Part shown: positions 10,625 to 22,424 of the stretch, in pieces
How the letters are laid out: every line of letters starts with the position of its first letter
Position numbering within the stretch: the first letter of the stretch is position 1
DNA from: Diadema setosum
Lineage: Eukaryota > Echinodermata > Echinoidea > Diadematoida > Diadematidae
Assembly (NCBI RefSeq): GCF_964275005.1
Contig: NC_092688.1
Location: forward strand, 21,705,903 to 21,769,902
Length of the DNA: 64,000 nucleotides
Reading direction: 5' to 3'
Translations under genes and position numbers: made by a program
Notes under the pieces: model-generated
What the model was told of the DNA's origin: nothing
The model's input: the letters and a program-made list of their open reading frames with translations, nothing else
Database searches by the model: none

Positions 10625-13600
10625 CTTGAAAATAAATGAGATCTAATTAAAAGCCTTGGTTCATTGATGGTGACAGAAATAAGTGAATAAGTGATCAACA
10701 TGTTTTATGCTACACCACAATCTTTTGCTAAATCACAATTTCAAAGGGTTCATGTAGTTTTGTTTGAGACCTAACTTCAGTTTTCTAACATTTTTTTTTT
10801 GTGAGATAATGAGAAACCTCACATGAAATATGAAAGAGACTGTAATTACAAGAGGAATTTAATGTCTTTTGATGAAAATTGCTTCTGAAATGGGTGAGAT
10901 ACCCCACCCCACATATTTTTTTTATTTTTTATTTTTTTTGGTGTACGAGCCATTCCAAAACTCAAACAAACTTTGAATGCCTCTTCGAATGGTATGCTCT
11001 GTACTATGTCATCAGTAGTTTCTTGGTATCTCACAAAAATTTAAAAGCCCAATCCCCACCTCAACCAATACTATACCATCCCTTCAGTAGTAAGTAATTA
11101 AAATAACTTGTTTTCACTCTTGAAGAAAACAGTGCATTTTTGAACTACTAAATCAATTCAATCCCAAGAACTAGGTGTTACAAAAAACATTTCCCAGTTT
11201 TTATCCTTAATAGTTCGAAAACTATCAGATAACCCTGTCATTCATACGAGTAATAGCTGACTAGTGTAGAATTTAGTTAGAGGTGATATGAATATGAAAG
11301 CATGACTCATTTTGAAATTACCTCCAACAAAATTGTACACTGTTCAGCTATTGCTTATACCAATCTGTGCTGACATACAATTTTTGAATTATTTAGCATC
11401 AAAAGTGGATTTTTTTTTTGTAACATCTAGCACTAGAAGCAAGAATTGAGCATTATAAACCTATCGACCTGAATAATAATGCTGCAAATAGTATCCGATA
11501 AGGATACGCCTATACTCTTCAACACAACTGACTTTGTATCTTTTTTGGTAAAGATAGTAAAGTCTTTAAGTACTGTCATTAACAATGATTGAATATTCAA
11601 TTTTAACCCTTTTTGGTTTTCCTCGATACAGGTCAATTAAAGCAGACTTAATTGGTTGAAGCCGGGACGGATTAGTAAAAAAAGAAGAGAGAGAGAAAGT
11701 AAAAAGATAGATATACGAAAAAAAAGGTAACTAAGACATTTAACGCAGTAAAGTAAATTTTTGAGACACCCTTACTGTCATAAGTGTCTCATCTTCCCTC
11801 CCCTATTCCTTGAAAAACGCGCATTATAAAATTTGCTGACTTAAAATTACAGCACAGTGTATTACCATACAGTGTAGTAGCATATTTCAAGGGGCAGTGT
11901 TCATGCTTTTTTTCTCTTAGAATTACCATCATCATTATCATTATCACTTGGTAACTTTTATCTGCTTGCATTATTATTCCATCAGTTCTACAGATTTTGC
12001 ACTATACCGTGACTTACCACACTATTATAAGGATATGTTACACCTGTAGATACTTTAGCTTATTTCTGTGCATATACAATGTTAATAATTATTATAACCC
12101 TTGTGGGTGTAAGTATGCCGAAATGTTTCTGTGATCATTAGAATGCGTTGCATTTTGTCATAAAGTCACTTTCAACTTTTGAATTCAGCAGAGACAGCAG
12201 ACCTCGAAAACGATTGTTGCAATAATCATTATTATTATTGTTATCATTATTTATTCGGCTTTCATTCACAAATATCATAATACATATTTCAAAATCAGAA
12301 CATACACTGGAGTGGTAAGTGAGCACCAGGTTGGGCAGCCTGGGTATGGAAAGAGCCAACTAAATGACTTGGGCCCTCAGGTCATCCTCCCCAATCCACC
12401 TGGTGCACCCAAAACAGTCAGTTTGAAATATAAAAAATACAAATTTCATTAACAGGCATACATTTAAACAAAAACAAAATCAAAACAACATTTTCTTTAT
12501 AAGTGTCAATTTAAGATACGTGTAACTTTCTTTATTATTTCATTCAAATATCAGAGGTCATTTCCTGCGATGTACATAACAAAACTTAAAAAAAAAATAT
12601 CAATAATACATTGTACATTGCGTATATGTTTGTCAACACTGAAACGACTACAGACATCAAAACCTGACTCACAAATACATACATTATTGTAAATATCACT
12701 ATGATTGTTACACTGTTCACATCATTGCATTCATTCCTCTTGTTACTGTTCTATTCTTTTTTTCTTTTTTTCTTTTTTTACTGTTTTATCGTTATGTGTA
12801 AACAAAATCGCCTACCTTATGTCGAAGTGTGTAGTTATTCACGTCATATAGAGCAATTATACAAGACAATTTTGGGTGCATTTCATTAAACTTTGTTGAT
12901 AATTATCACGTTTATTGTCATCACGGGTAATCCGTGTAAACATCGGGAAGCATAAATATTTGCCAACTTTCCTATGGTAACTGAGAGGCAAAAGACGAGT
13001 CCACTGTCGATGGCGGACAAGTACAAAATAATTTATAATACGAAGTAGTTACCGATTGTTCAAAAATGAAGATCAGCAGTAGCGATCTCACAAATTAATT
13101 AGTAGAGAGATAGACAATTGGCAAAAGTTATAGCAGAAGACTAGGGCTGGTAAAGAATAACGAACCACAAGAAATGGTAACACGTGCAACACTAAAAACA
13201 ACTTGTACTTTCAAAAGTTTTATACAATGCCTGAAGATGTAGAATAGCGATTTGAGTAGTTGTATAATGAATAGTCTATTGCAAACATAACCTCAGAAAT
13301 TTCATGACTCAGGTGAGGATTATATGACAACATTACAATCCACTGGACACTTTCCCCAATTTTCTGGGTTTTTATACAAATTACACTAATCTAAAATGTA
13401 TTGTTAATATGTAGCTATCGTTTGTGCCATTGAAGTCCTTTACCACTATCACTGTGTGTGTGTGATTATGTGTGTGTTTATGAGTCTGTGTTAATGTACA
13501 TGAATGAATATTCTGCCTATTCGGGAGAAAGTAACACACAAAAAATAGCACATTTCAATATGTTAATTTGAAAACAGTCTTGTACTAACAATCATTATGG

Positions 13601-14067
13601 TGAAGCCTGTAATACTTACCGCTGAAGCGTTGCACCTTCAACTTGAACATTACTGGGTAAACATATATACCATATGCGCAGTTTCACTTGATGGGACAGT
13701 GATAAAACTGGAGACGACAACGTATGATTCTTAGTCAGCCTGCGATACGTTTTAGTAAATAAAACATCGATGATATGAAATCCCATCCTTGGGTTGTTGA
13801 TTGACTAAAATTCTCATAGCACTCGTCGTCCAGAGGTTGCCTCTATAAGCCAACTATGACGGCTTTGGACGCAGTTTTCATCACACGATATATTCTCGTC
13901 TATTTGATCCCCGGAGCAGTTCAGAGGGAGAACTAGGAAAGACAGAGAGATCAGGAAGGCAAATTTTCAAATCGAACGAAATACCAGTATTCCCATTATA
14001 TACTTTGCTAAAGACGTATAGCACATGACTCTGTAGGCACTTGGATAACTGAAGAAGATGATAATTA
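10625..14067. other. Upstream region of copy A, no supported gene
   Basis: AT-rich sequence with short homopolymers. A signal-peptide exon and promoter for copy A should lie here or beyond. The only hint is ATG-to-donor sequence on the minus strand at about 13658-13622 (MFKLKVQRFS then a GTAAGTATT donor), which is not signal-peptide-like and is not called. Confidence 0.4.
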
Positions 14068-14176
14068 ACTTACTGGGTTATGTTAAGGAGATTTTTATAA
14101 TAAAGCAATGCTTATTAAATTTCCCAAAAAAAAAAAAGACATTAGGACTTTCAAACACCCCTCCCACACCCAAATG

Positions 14177-14179
<3 letters not shown>

Positions 14180-14215
<36 letters not shown>

Positions 14216-14226
14216 TAGATAGATAT
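14180..14226. repeat. AT / GATA microsatellite at left insert junction
   Basis: AT run followed by TAGA units, marking the left junction of the 8.1 kb insert in the foldback arm. Confidence 0.85.
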
Positions 14227-14711
14227 AGTGACGAACTCGCCTTCTCGTCGTGAATTAAGAGAGTGTATTTGACTGTCTGTACAAATGCCTCCGCGAGCCG
14301 TGTCAGGATGGCCGAGTAGGCGGGGTTCGTTTTGTTGCAGTTTACAACGATCCCTTTAAATTATTAAAACTACTAGTCTGTATGCTACCATGTATTACGT
14401 TGTGTCAGAAGCAGCTCACCAACACAAGCGGCACACATACCAAGTTCAGCATCACTTAAAGTATGTCACTCCCAAGCGTCACTTTGTAGCGGATGTCAAA
14501 TTGGTACACTTATTTTGTTACCAACTTTTACCACCAACTCTTGCTACCAAGTTCTGCTACCAAGTTTTGTTACCAACTCTGCTACCAACTTTTGCTAAAA
14601 TCTACCAACTCAGTCACGCTAACGTGGAACACCTTTCACAACCATGGTGGCACAGGTATCGTTGGTGGCACGAGGTATAGTGCTGTATCGCACCGTTACC
14701 AACTTCCTCAG

Positions 14712-14930
14712 GCGACGACTGGAACTTGGGTTGGGCACAGGGTATATGCGACAAGTCACATTACCACTATTCCCGAAATCCAACGGCGACGACTGGAACT
14801 TGGATTGGGTACGGACTATGCGACAAGTCACATTACCAATATACCCGAAATCCAACGGCGACGACTGGAACTTGGATTGGGCACGGACAATGCGACAAGT
14901 CACATTACCATTATACCCGAAATCCAATGA
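14712..14930. repeat. Tandem repeat, about 72 bp, three copies
   Basis: Units begin GCGACGACTGGAACTTGG at 14712, 14786 and 14858, each containing ATGCGACAAGTCACATTACC and ending CCGAAATCCAA. Spacing is 74 then 72 bp. All frames through it look incidental. Confidence 0.85.
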
Positions 14931-15045
14931 CTTGCTAGTTGGTCTTCTCAGGAACGGTGCTCCAACTCAGGAACATGTACCACCACTCTGCAAAGTTTGT
15001 TGTATTGTGGTAGATCCCTCAAGGGGGTATCTCACTGAGCGGCGA

Positions 15046-15345
15046 ACGTTTGCGAACGTAGCGAATTTGGGAATTCGCCAGGGTTCGTAAACGGTTGCAA
15101 AAGGTTCGTTAACATTCGCAAGAAAGTTCGCAAACGGTTTTTATTGTCGCAAACAATTTTTCTTGTCGCAAAGAAATTTTGAACATGTTCAAAATTTCTT
15201 TGCGAACCTTTGCGAATTCGTATTTTCGCTAACGGTTGCAAACATTCGCAAAACATTCGCAAGAATTCGCAAAACATTCGCAAGAATTCGCAAAATATTC
15301 GCAAGAATTCGCAAACGGTCGTAATAAGGTGTCGCTAACATTCTT
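15046..15345. repeat. Left subterminal repeat region of the Harbinger, with a 40-bp palindrome
   Basis: Repeated AACGTTTGCGAAC, TTCGCAAAACATTCGCAAG and related units. At 15166-15205 is a perfect 40-bp palindrome whose centre is TTTTGAACATGTTCAAAA. Such clusters may bind the element-encoded proteins (inference). Confidence 0.8.
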
Positions 15346-15844
15346 TTTGATTCGCCACTGCTAGCGAACACGTAAACACATGGTTCCTATGTAAAATTGG
15401 TCCATTGAGAGAAATTTGTCATATTAGTTCGTCATGCCCAAGAAGAAAGTTGTAAAAAGGAAAGTTAAGGCCCTTCGGGGGACGGGGGAAGATCATGCCC
15501 TGGACCCGGTTGAAGAAGATCTCCCTCCAGTCCAGGAGGTTGCTGCTGACCCCCCTGGTGCTGCTGATGAACCCACTGAGGTTGAAGAGGATGAGGAGTC
15601 TTCTGCCTCATCACCCTCTGATGATGGGGAAGGAAAACAGACGAAGAAGAAGAAGAAGAAGTCGGGTGTTTCCTATACTTGGACATCAGAGGACAAAGAA
15701 CTTTTAGCTGCTTTTTTTTTGAAGAATACCCCATGTTCTACAACTCCTATTTGGAAGAGTTCAAGGACACAACTACCAAGAGAGAGGTGGTGAAGCAGTT
15801 TGTCAAGGAAAAATTCGAAGACAAGGGCCGGCCCGCACCGACCT

Positions 15845-16261
15845 GTAAGTTGATTAATATATTTCATATGGAGTATTGTGAATTAATGCGATTATGCTAT
15901 AATGCAATTTTGATGACGTCATGATGTTTTTTATGCATAATCCCAGTTACTGTAAAAGTGGGTATTTTCGTGCGACTAATTTTTCGCTACCGGCGGGGTA
16001 AGAAGAGTTTCGCGTGTTTTTAATTCCGCTAGTTGTATTATTTATGTAACCCTGACAAGGTCAGCAGTTGAATAATTTTATCCATACTGCTCTACATGGT
16101 CCTGGGTATAATTATCAAGTTTGTAACAAATAACATGTTGAATGAAATAACAATGAAACATATAATTAGGATACATAAGGAATTTATTTAGGGTACGCGA
16201 AACATTTTAAACAAGAACTTACATACAGCACTGTATATATTCATTTTCTGTTTTGCTTTAC
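15845..16261. other. First intron of the Harbinger accessory gene
   Basis: AT-rich stretch between donor GACCT|GTAAGT and acceptor TTTACAG|. Nothing else recognised. Confidence 0.6.
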
Positions 16262-17271
16262 AGATAAGCAGGTCATGGGTTTCCTGAAAAATTACAGGAC
16301 CAGGTTCGTCAAGCTTAGCTGCAAGAAGTCTGGACAGCCAGATGAGCAGCTCACAGCTACGGACCAGTGGATAATGACCAACTTTGCTTACCTCCGCCCA
16401 CATATCAAGAAGAGGCGTGGCAAGGTGACACACCAGGTGAGAATCCCACCCAATTCCTTCAAAATACAAACAAAAATAAACATAAAAGTAGTTTACTGTC
16501 CTTTTATCTATTATCAAAGCATTGACATGTTGATATTTTTATGCTGCAGTTCCCCTCTTCCAAGGCTTCTTCCAAACCAACATCACAACCGCCGTCAGTT
16601 GCCTCCTTATGCAGTGATGATGAAGATTCCATCCCTTCTGCTCCATCCACCAGCACTCTTCCTGGGCACAAGGGACTTGATAAGGATGTCAATAGGCAGA
16701 GTGCTTCTGCCAACAGACAGTTCTGCCGAGATTCCTTCACCATCCATGAGAACACTGATGAAATGCTTTCACAGGTAACCATCCTTTCTTTTTTTTTATT
16801 TTCTTTTCATGCAGTGTACTGTTTGTAGAGATGCACTTTTCTATCAGTCACCCAGTCCATAATATGAAGTGCTCTATATATGGATTTTTATTCAAGTAGG
16901 GCCTAATTTCAAATGTCTTCAAGGTATCTTGTATCATTGTAGAGTTTTAGTGTACATATTAGTGCATACCTGTGAAAAGTAGTCATGATCTGTCTTGGGC
17001 GCTTATACGTGTCAATTGTTAACAAAATTATTGATGACATGTTTTTGTTTCTCTCTCTCTCTCTCTGTTCCAGATTTTGGCTAGAGCAGATCAGGCAATG
17101 CAGCAGAGATTAGGACAGAACGTATCCCTCTCGAGCCACGAGGCAGAAGTTAAAAGCTTCGCTCAGTACCTCGCAACTCTGATGACTAGGATTCCGGAAG
17201 GCCAGGAATGGATTGACTACAGCCAGCAGGTGCTGGCCCTGACTCTGGAGTTTGGCAGTAGGCGCTGCCTT

Positions 17272-17510
17272 CAGCAGCAGCAGCAGCAGCAGCAGCATCA
17301 ACAACATCACACTCAACAGCATCAGTACAGTCAGCAGCAGCAACACAGTCAGCAGCAGCAGCAGCACAGTCAGCAGCAGCAGCACAGTCAGCAGCAGCAG
17401 CACAGTCAGCAGCAGCAGCACAGTCAGCAGCAGCAGCACAGTCAGCAGCAGCAGCACAGTCAGCAGCAGCAGCACAGTCAGCAGCAGCAACACAGTCAGC
17501 AGCAACAGAA
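17272..17510 (+). repeat. Gln-rich coding minisatellite, 18-bp unit
   Basis: A CAG run followed by about nine copies of CACAGTCAGCAGCAGCAG, read in frame as the hexapeptide HSQQQQ. The 18-bp period keeps the frame, and near-identity of units points to recent slippage or unequal exchange. Confidence 0.9.
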
Positions 17511-17787
17511 GCAGTACTTTTATCAGCCACAGCAGTACGTTCACCATCAACAACAATACCCTCCGCAGCCGCAACAGCTATACCCTCCACATCAGCTAGA
17601 GTATACCCGCCAGCCAGCTACCCTGCAGGTAGAGCCAAGCGCCACCAGCACCACCACCTTGACACCTACGACCACAGGCAGTGATGGCATAAACTCCAGT
17701 CTCGGTTCGCTAGTGAACTTCTCCGGACGTGATTTCGTAGCCAGCCCAATCACTTGCCAGACCAGTACACCCACCACCACTACTTAA

Positions 17788-20127
17788 TCCGGTTAAAAAC
17801 TCTAAAAACAATGTTATATTATCGTTTGTGTAATTTTCTTATCACATGTTGTGTTATCGATTTTACGATTCAGAATTCACGAATAACCTTCCTTTTATAT
17901 GGGTACTTACATGTTTATACTCATTTTACCAAGAGAAGAAACAAGTGTGATATAATTTCAGTTCATAGGTATGGAGTTATCTTGCAAGTTAGTAAAGTTT
18001 GAAAACTTGTTTTTACATTTCACATTGAAACCCTACAGAAAACGTAGACAAGATAAGTTTTTTTTTGTGTGTAATTTTTAACGACATCTTTTACATTCTC
18101 TGTTGTTGATTTCAAGAGCTAGAATTCATGAATGGTCATTTCCTTTTCTTTTTAAATTTGCGTACGTATGCTTATACTTATGCTACCAAGAATAGAAATA
18201 AGTGTGATATAATTTCAGTGCATAGGTATGGAGTCACCTTTGCAAGTTAGTCAATTTTGAAAACGTGTTTTTTGTCTTATTTCGTACTGAAACCCCACAG
18301 AAAAACCTAGACAAGAGACGGTTTTGCATATTGTAGTCTATAACTTTTTTATTTCATTTGATTGTAATTTCGTGTGTTGTTGATTTTGAGGTTTTTTAAT
18401 TCTTTTTTTTTTATTTCGGTATTTATGTCTTTACTCCCTTACCAGGAAAGACCGTCTGATATGATTTGGTTAATTAGTATAGAGTAAACTATTATACACT
18501 TGTATGTTAAACAAACACTGTCATGTACGTTTCATGTTACAAACACACATAAAGAAGGTACGTAGATAGAATAGGAGAGGGTTTTTTTTATTGTAGTTTA
18601 TTCATATTTCTTATTGGCATTTCCGCTGTTGTTGATCATTTCAGTTCACAAGTATGAAGTTGAATTGCCAGCAAATGCAAATGTTTGGAAGCTGTAGTAA
18701 TCATTTATTATTACATTTTATACAGATAACTCGAGATAGACTCGAGACTGAGTTCGTTACATTGTAATAAATGTAATTTTCTTATATCTTTTGTGTCTTG
18801 TTGATATTTGATATAAAATTGTCTTCTTTTTTTCATTTCAGGATTTATGGCTTTTCTCATATATATATTACCAATAAACTGTAAGTAATTTCATTTATGG
18901 AGTGCACTCTACATGTGAATTTGGAGGGAGGAAAGGTTTCTCAACTCAACTACACAATTTTGTGTAATAAAAAAATTAATTAACTTAATAAAGAAAAAAA
19001 AAGAAAAAAAGAGTTCAAGACCAGTCAAATCCACGTTAAACCACAACATTTTAATAAACAGATTGGTCCTGACCTGACGCATTTTCCCGTCCATGAAAGG
19101 AATCTGGAATGACAGTTGTCTCTGCACTGAACTTCTATTACCTTTTTTTTTTTCTTTTTTTTTTAAGGAACGCACTGTGTATATTTTAATTTGCTTCAGT
19201 AGTTAACATAAATATGATGTTGTCATTTTCTATACCGTTGATTTTGAGATGTAATAAAACACTATTTTATCCTGGTATATATATGTATGTCTACCTTCAT
19301 TCTATGCCAACTGATTATGAGTTCAACATAATTTCAATAGAGAAAGAAATTGTATGCACATTGGGGAAAACTCTTTTTTACATGTCACATTGAACCCCTG
19401 CAAAGATAACTCGGATGTTTCTTTGAATGCATTATCATTTGTAACAGACCAAATAAACCGGATTTTGTAATCTGGTCTATCCGTGAATCTGAAACCACAA
19501 TGGATCGAAAATACATAGCGAGAGACATTGTAGATAATTAGAATTGTTAAAACCACAACTTTCGGTGATCGGTACCCTATCTAGAAACAAAATGAACTCA
19601 CGGTATTTCATCAGTAACAATTTCACAGGGATCAATAAACAAGGTCTTACGATAGTTCTTATTCATTCCCAAGGACCTGTAATTACATTCTTCACAATCA
19701 TAATGCGCATACCAACAAAACCACGGTGAACAAACTGAACTTGGTCATACTAATCAAACTTTGCCTATTATTGACAGAACACTTCTTTTCTGCGCTGAAT
19801 TTGTTCTTTTTCTTCGATAAGCATAATACACATTACGTGACACAATGGCGATAGGGACGATTTTGTAGTGTCAAAGAAATGAATTTTACGTCATGATGTC
19901 AGAAAAAAAATGGAAATCCGATACACAATACTGTCAGAGTACACTTTTCTGCTAAATCATAGAAATGAGATAGTCATGACCGAGTTGAGCGAGATAGAGC
20001 TTCCGAGAACTGGAGAGGGGGGGGGGGGACCCCAGAATGACCCTTCAAAAAAATTGATATTTACACATAATGATAACGTCATAACTTTCCATCATCAGTC
20101 TTTGGCATTGCCGAACACAGTTCAAAA
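17788..20127. other. Spacer between the two convergent Harbinger genes
   Basis: AT-rich, no gene. The first part is degenerate and repetitive: segments near 17820-18010, 18080-18260 and 18280-18500 resemble each other (GTGTGATATAATTTCAGT, GGTATGGAGTTA, GAAACCCTACAGAAAA-like blocks), suggesting decayed repeats of about 250 bp. A run of 10 G lies near 20018-20027. Confidence 0.5.
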
Positions 20128-21471
20128 TCAGGTAGATCTCTTCCTGTACTTGTTCACATCAATAGCCTTGTCCTGCCAAGAAACCTTGCCAATTGTGGCA
20201 TAGTAGTCTCTGAGATAGTCTCTCTGGGCTCTAGCACTTCTGGTTCCAACATTTCCTCCAACAACTTGCAAAGAGGCAAGTGTGTCTTCGGACCTCCAGC
20301 TTCCATCTGTCCACTGGTAATGGTCTGCATCAGTCTCTTCTCTGTCAGCTCTTCTGGCGATCTTCTGTGGTGTTCTAGCGGCTAACAAGTTGTGGAGACA
20401 GCAGCAAGCCAGCACAATCGTTTCCACATTTTCAGGCTTCTGGAGCATTGTGGTTAACAGGCATCTGAATCTGTGTGCTAATATGCCAAATGTATTTTCA
20501 ACTATTCGCCTTGCTCTTGAGAGACGATAGTTGAACAATCTCTCAGGCTTCGTCATGTTCCTGGTGGCATAGGGCTTCATCATCCAGTCTTTGAGGCCAA
20601 AAGCGTCATCCCCCACAAAGAAAAAGGGGATTGGATGATCATCGTCGTGGAGGTAGGGCTGCTGCTCCCTCTTCCAAAGCTGAGTACAGCTCACTATCTT
20701 TGAAGATTCCAGCGTCTGAGCAGCTGCCATTTGAACCAACATCCAAATACATGAATTTGTACTGGGAATCCACAACTGCCAACATTACAATAGAGAAATA
20801 GCCCTTATAGTTATGGTAGGCGGATCCTGAGTGAGACGGAGCCTGGATAGCCACATGTTTGCCGTCAATTGCTCCCGGCGTGTGGTGGAAGTTCCATCTG
20901 TCGGAGAAGCCCTGGGCAACTTCCTTCCACTCTTCCTCAGTTGTAGGAAGCTTGATGCATTCTTCATGCAGTTCCTCATAGATGGCCTGGCAGACCTCTG
21001 GCACAATGGTCGAAATGGTGTTGGGTGCAACACGAAACCCGTAGGACAGGGACTTATAATTATCACCACTGGCTATGTATCTCAATGCAATGGCCAGCTT
21101 CAGACCAGGCTCAAGAGCTCGTCTTAGGTTTGTGTCCTTCTTCTGGATGCGGGGGGTTAACCTCTCAACAAGCTCCTGAAACAGGCCAGGATCCACTCTG
21201 AGAAAGTTCTTAAAGCTCTTTACATCTCCATCATGCAACTGCTGCAAGAGCTTTTCGTATTGGCCAAAGTCTGTCCTCTGCAGCAACCACTCTCTGACCC
21301 AAACGGTCTTTCTTTTTTTCTTTCTTTCTTTTTTTTTTCTTCATCTTCTCTTTTTCTCTTTTGCTGCACGATAGCTGTAGCTGCAGCAGCTAGGCAAAGA
21401 AGCTCTTCAAGGGTAGCCGCACGTTGAGCTTCTTCTTGGCAGAAATTCATTTCCATGCTTTTGAAATCCAT
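20128..21471 (-). pseudogene. Harbinger DDE transposase, two frameshifts
   Basis: Starts MDFKSMEMNF with a Lys-rich segment, then VWVREWLLQRTDFGQYEKLL. An HTH-like part follows (LALRYIASGDNY-type region, here LAIALRYIASGDNYKSL). Catalytic landmarks are GAIDGKHVAIQAP (first Asp), YLDVGSNGSCSDAGIF (second Asp), FFFVGDDAFGLKDWMMKPY and RRIVENTFGILAHRF (Glu), in the HARBI1/DDE_Tnp_4 order. It ends VSWQDKAIDVNKYRKRST. Two frame changes are apparent, one in a GAAA-rich simple repeat near 21300-21350 and one near 20640-20650. It would cut and paste DNA with the accessory protein if intact. Confidence 0.85.
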
Positions 21472-21554
21472 CTTGAGCGGTGGTCACAAGATATCTGGGT
21501 GCAGTGGAAGGCTGTACGCTCGTTTTATGGGTCTGACTATGCATAATCGCCTGG

Positions 21555-21813
21555 TAATTTTCCAGGTCGCAAGGCATTAGCAATTGTCGCAAGGGATTTG
21601 CAAACAGTTGCTAACATTTGCAAAACTGTCGCTAACATTTGCAAAACTGTCGCTAACATTCGCTAATAGTCGCCACCTGTGTTTCGCAAACACTTTCGCA
21701 AACGTTCGCTAAAGTGTTGCTAATTGTCGCTAAACATCGCTAAAAGTCGCTAACTGTCGCCAGATAAGTTGGGGAATCTCAAATTCGCTTCGTTCGCCGC
21801 TCAGTGAGATACC
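21555..21813. repeat. Right subterminal repeats and inverted end of the Harbinger
   Basis: Repeated TTTGCAAAACTGTCGCTAAC and TCGCTAA units, then CGTTCGCCGCTCAGTGAGATACC, whose outer 20 bp mirror the left end. Confidence 0.85.
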
Positions 21814-22359
21814 AGTTTCAAGAAGACACAGTGAAGACAGGAATTCAGGAACACATGTACAGTTTATTACGCAAAGAAGTGAACATTAACAACACATTGA
21901 AAATATATCATACACGGGCTACTTGTTGCGGACTATGTCACACAACGGCCACTTTATATGCCTCTCCTCCTATCGCGGAATGAGGAGGCACTCCCGTACG
22001 GCCGTGGTCAACGCGGAAAATACTCGCAGTAGTCGTTCAAATTATTTACAATGCTGGCGTGGTTATTAAATTCGTACAACGATTATACATTTTAGCAGTA
22101 TCTCTTGTACATGGTTACTTTAATTCGGCATGTATCATCGGTCTAAACCGGAGTTGGTATTAAAATAATCCAAACTTGCCCATGACAAACAAGTAACCAC
22201 ATATCTAATAATAAATGTTAAAACTCATAATAATGCACTACCACATTACAGCGTTTGCCCAACGTTCCAATAGTGCCCACTTTCTATGCTATAGGCACAA
22301 TCGATCATAACAAATTATAATCGAAACGGTTAAATCGAATCGGTTCCACCGAATATCGT

Positions 22360-22360
22360 T

Positions 22361-22423
<63 letters not shown>

Positions 22424-22424
22424 G
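22360..22424. repeat. AT microsatellite at right insert junction
   Basis: Long AT run where the foldback left arm resumes. Partner of the AT run at 14180-14226. Confidence 0.85.

Larger units (their letters stand above)
15434..17787 (+). pseudogene. Harbinger accessory DNA-binding protein (MADF/Myb-like), four exons, one frameshift
   Basis: Exons at about 15434-15844, 16262-16436, 16550-16773 and 17074-17787, with GT..AG boundaries at GACCT|GTAAGT, CAG|GTGAGA and CAG|GTAACC. The N-terminus is basic then acidic and low in complexity (KKKVVKRKVKA, DEESSASS, TKKKKKKSG). A MADF/Myb-like domain follows: YTWTSEDKELLAAF, then EEYPMFYNSYLEEFKD and VVKQFVKEKF, continuing in exon 2 as VMGFLKNYRTRFVKL and DQWIMTNFAYLRPHI. 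Exon 4 ends in a long Gln-rich tract. In this family the partner protein binds DNA and helps the transposase enter the nucleus. The frame shifts in a run of T near 15710-15720, which breaks this copy. Confidence 0.7.
15026..21813. mobile_element. PIF/Harbinger DNA transposon with two convergent genes
   Basis: The ends carry a perfect inverted repeat of at least 20 bp starting GGTATCTCACTGAGCGGCGA. Inside are a plus-strand gene for a MADF/Myb-like DNA-binding protein (15434-17787) and a minus-strand DDE transposase gene (20128-21471), the standard two-gene layout of PIF/Harbinger elements. Subterminal regions on both sides are dense in GCAAA/TTTGC and GCTAA motifs. Both genes have frameshifts in homopolymers or simple repeats, so this copy looks recently inactivated. 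I could not find a clean 3-bp target duplication. Confidence 0.85.
14229..22352. mobile_element. Unclassified insert in the foldback arm, host of the Harbinger element
   Basis: Sequence between the two AT runs that is absent from the mirror arm of the foldback. Removing the Harbinger (15026-21813) leaves about 1.34 kb. Its outer ends are TGACGAAC at the left and CGTTACA at the right, so they could be the TG...CA ends of an old LTR or another element. Flanking AT repeat makes a target duplication unreadable. The left part holds the 72-bp tandem repeats at 14712-14930. The right part (21814-22352) has nothing recognisable. Confidence 0.35.

Noticed and set aside
13622-13658. Minus-strand first exon of copy A (MFKLKVQRFS with a GTAAGTATT donor)
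   Set aside because: The peptide is not a signal sequence, and nothing else ties it to the gene.
14303-14335. A functional tRNA-Leu gene
   Set aside because: Only the 5' 15 bases match. No anticodon arm and no properly spaced B box follow.
17320-17510. CRISPR-like array
   Set aside because: Contiguous 18-bp CAG-rich coding minisatellite without spacers.
17110-17599. Leu-, Ala- or Ser-rich frames opposite or beside the Gln tract
   Set aside because: Alternative readings of the CAG repeat. Only the Gln frame joins the upstream exons.
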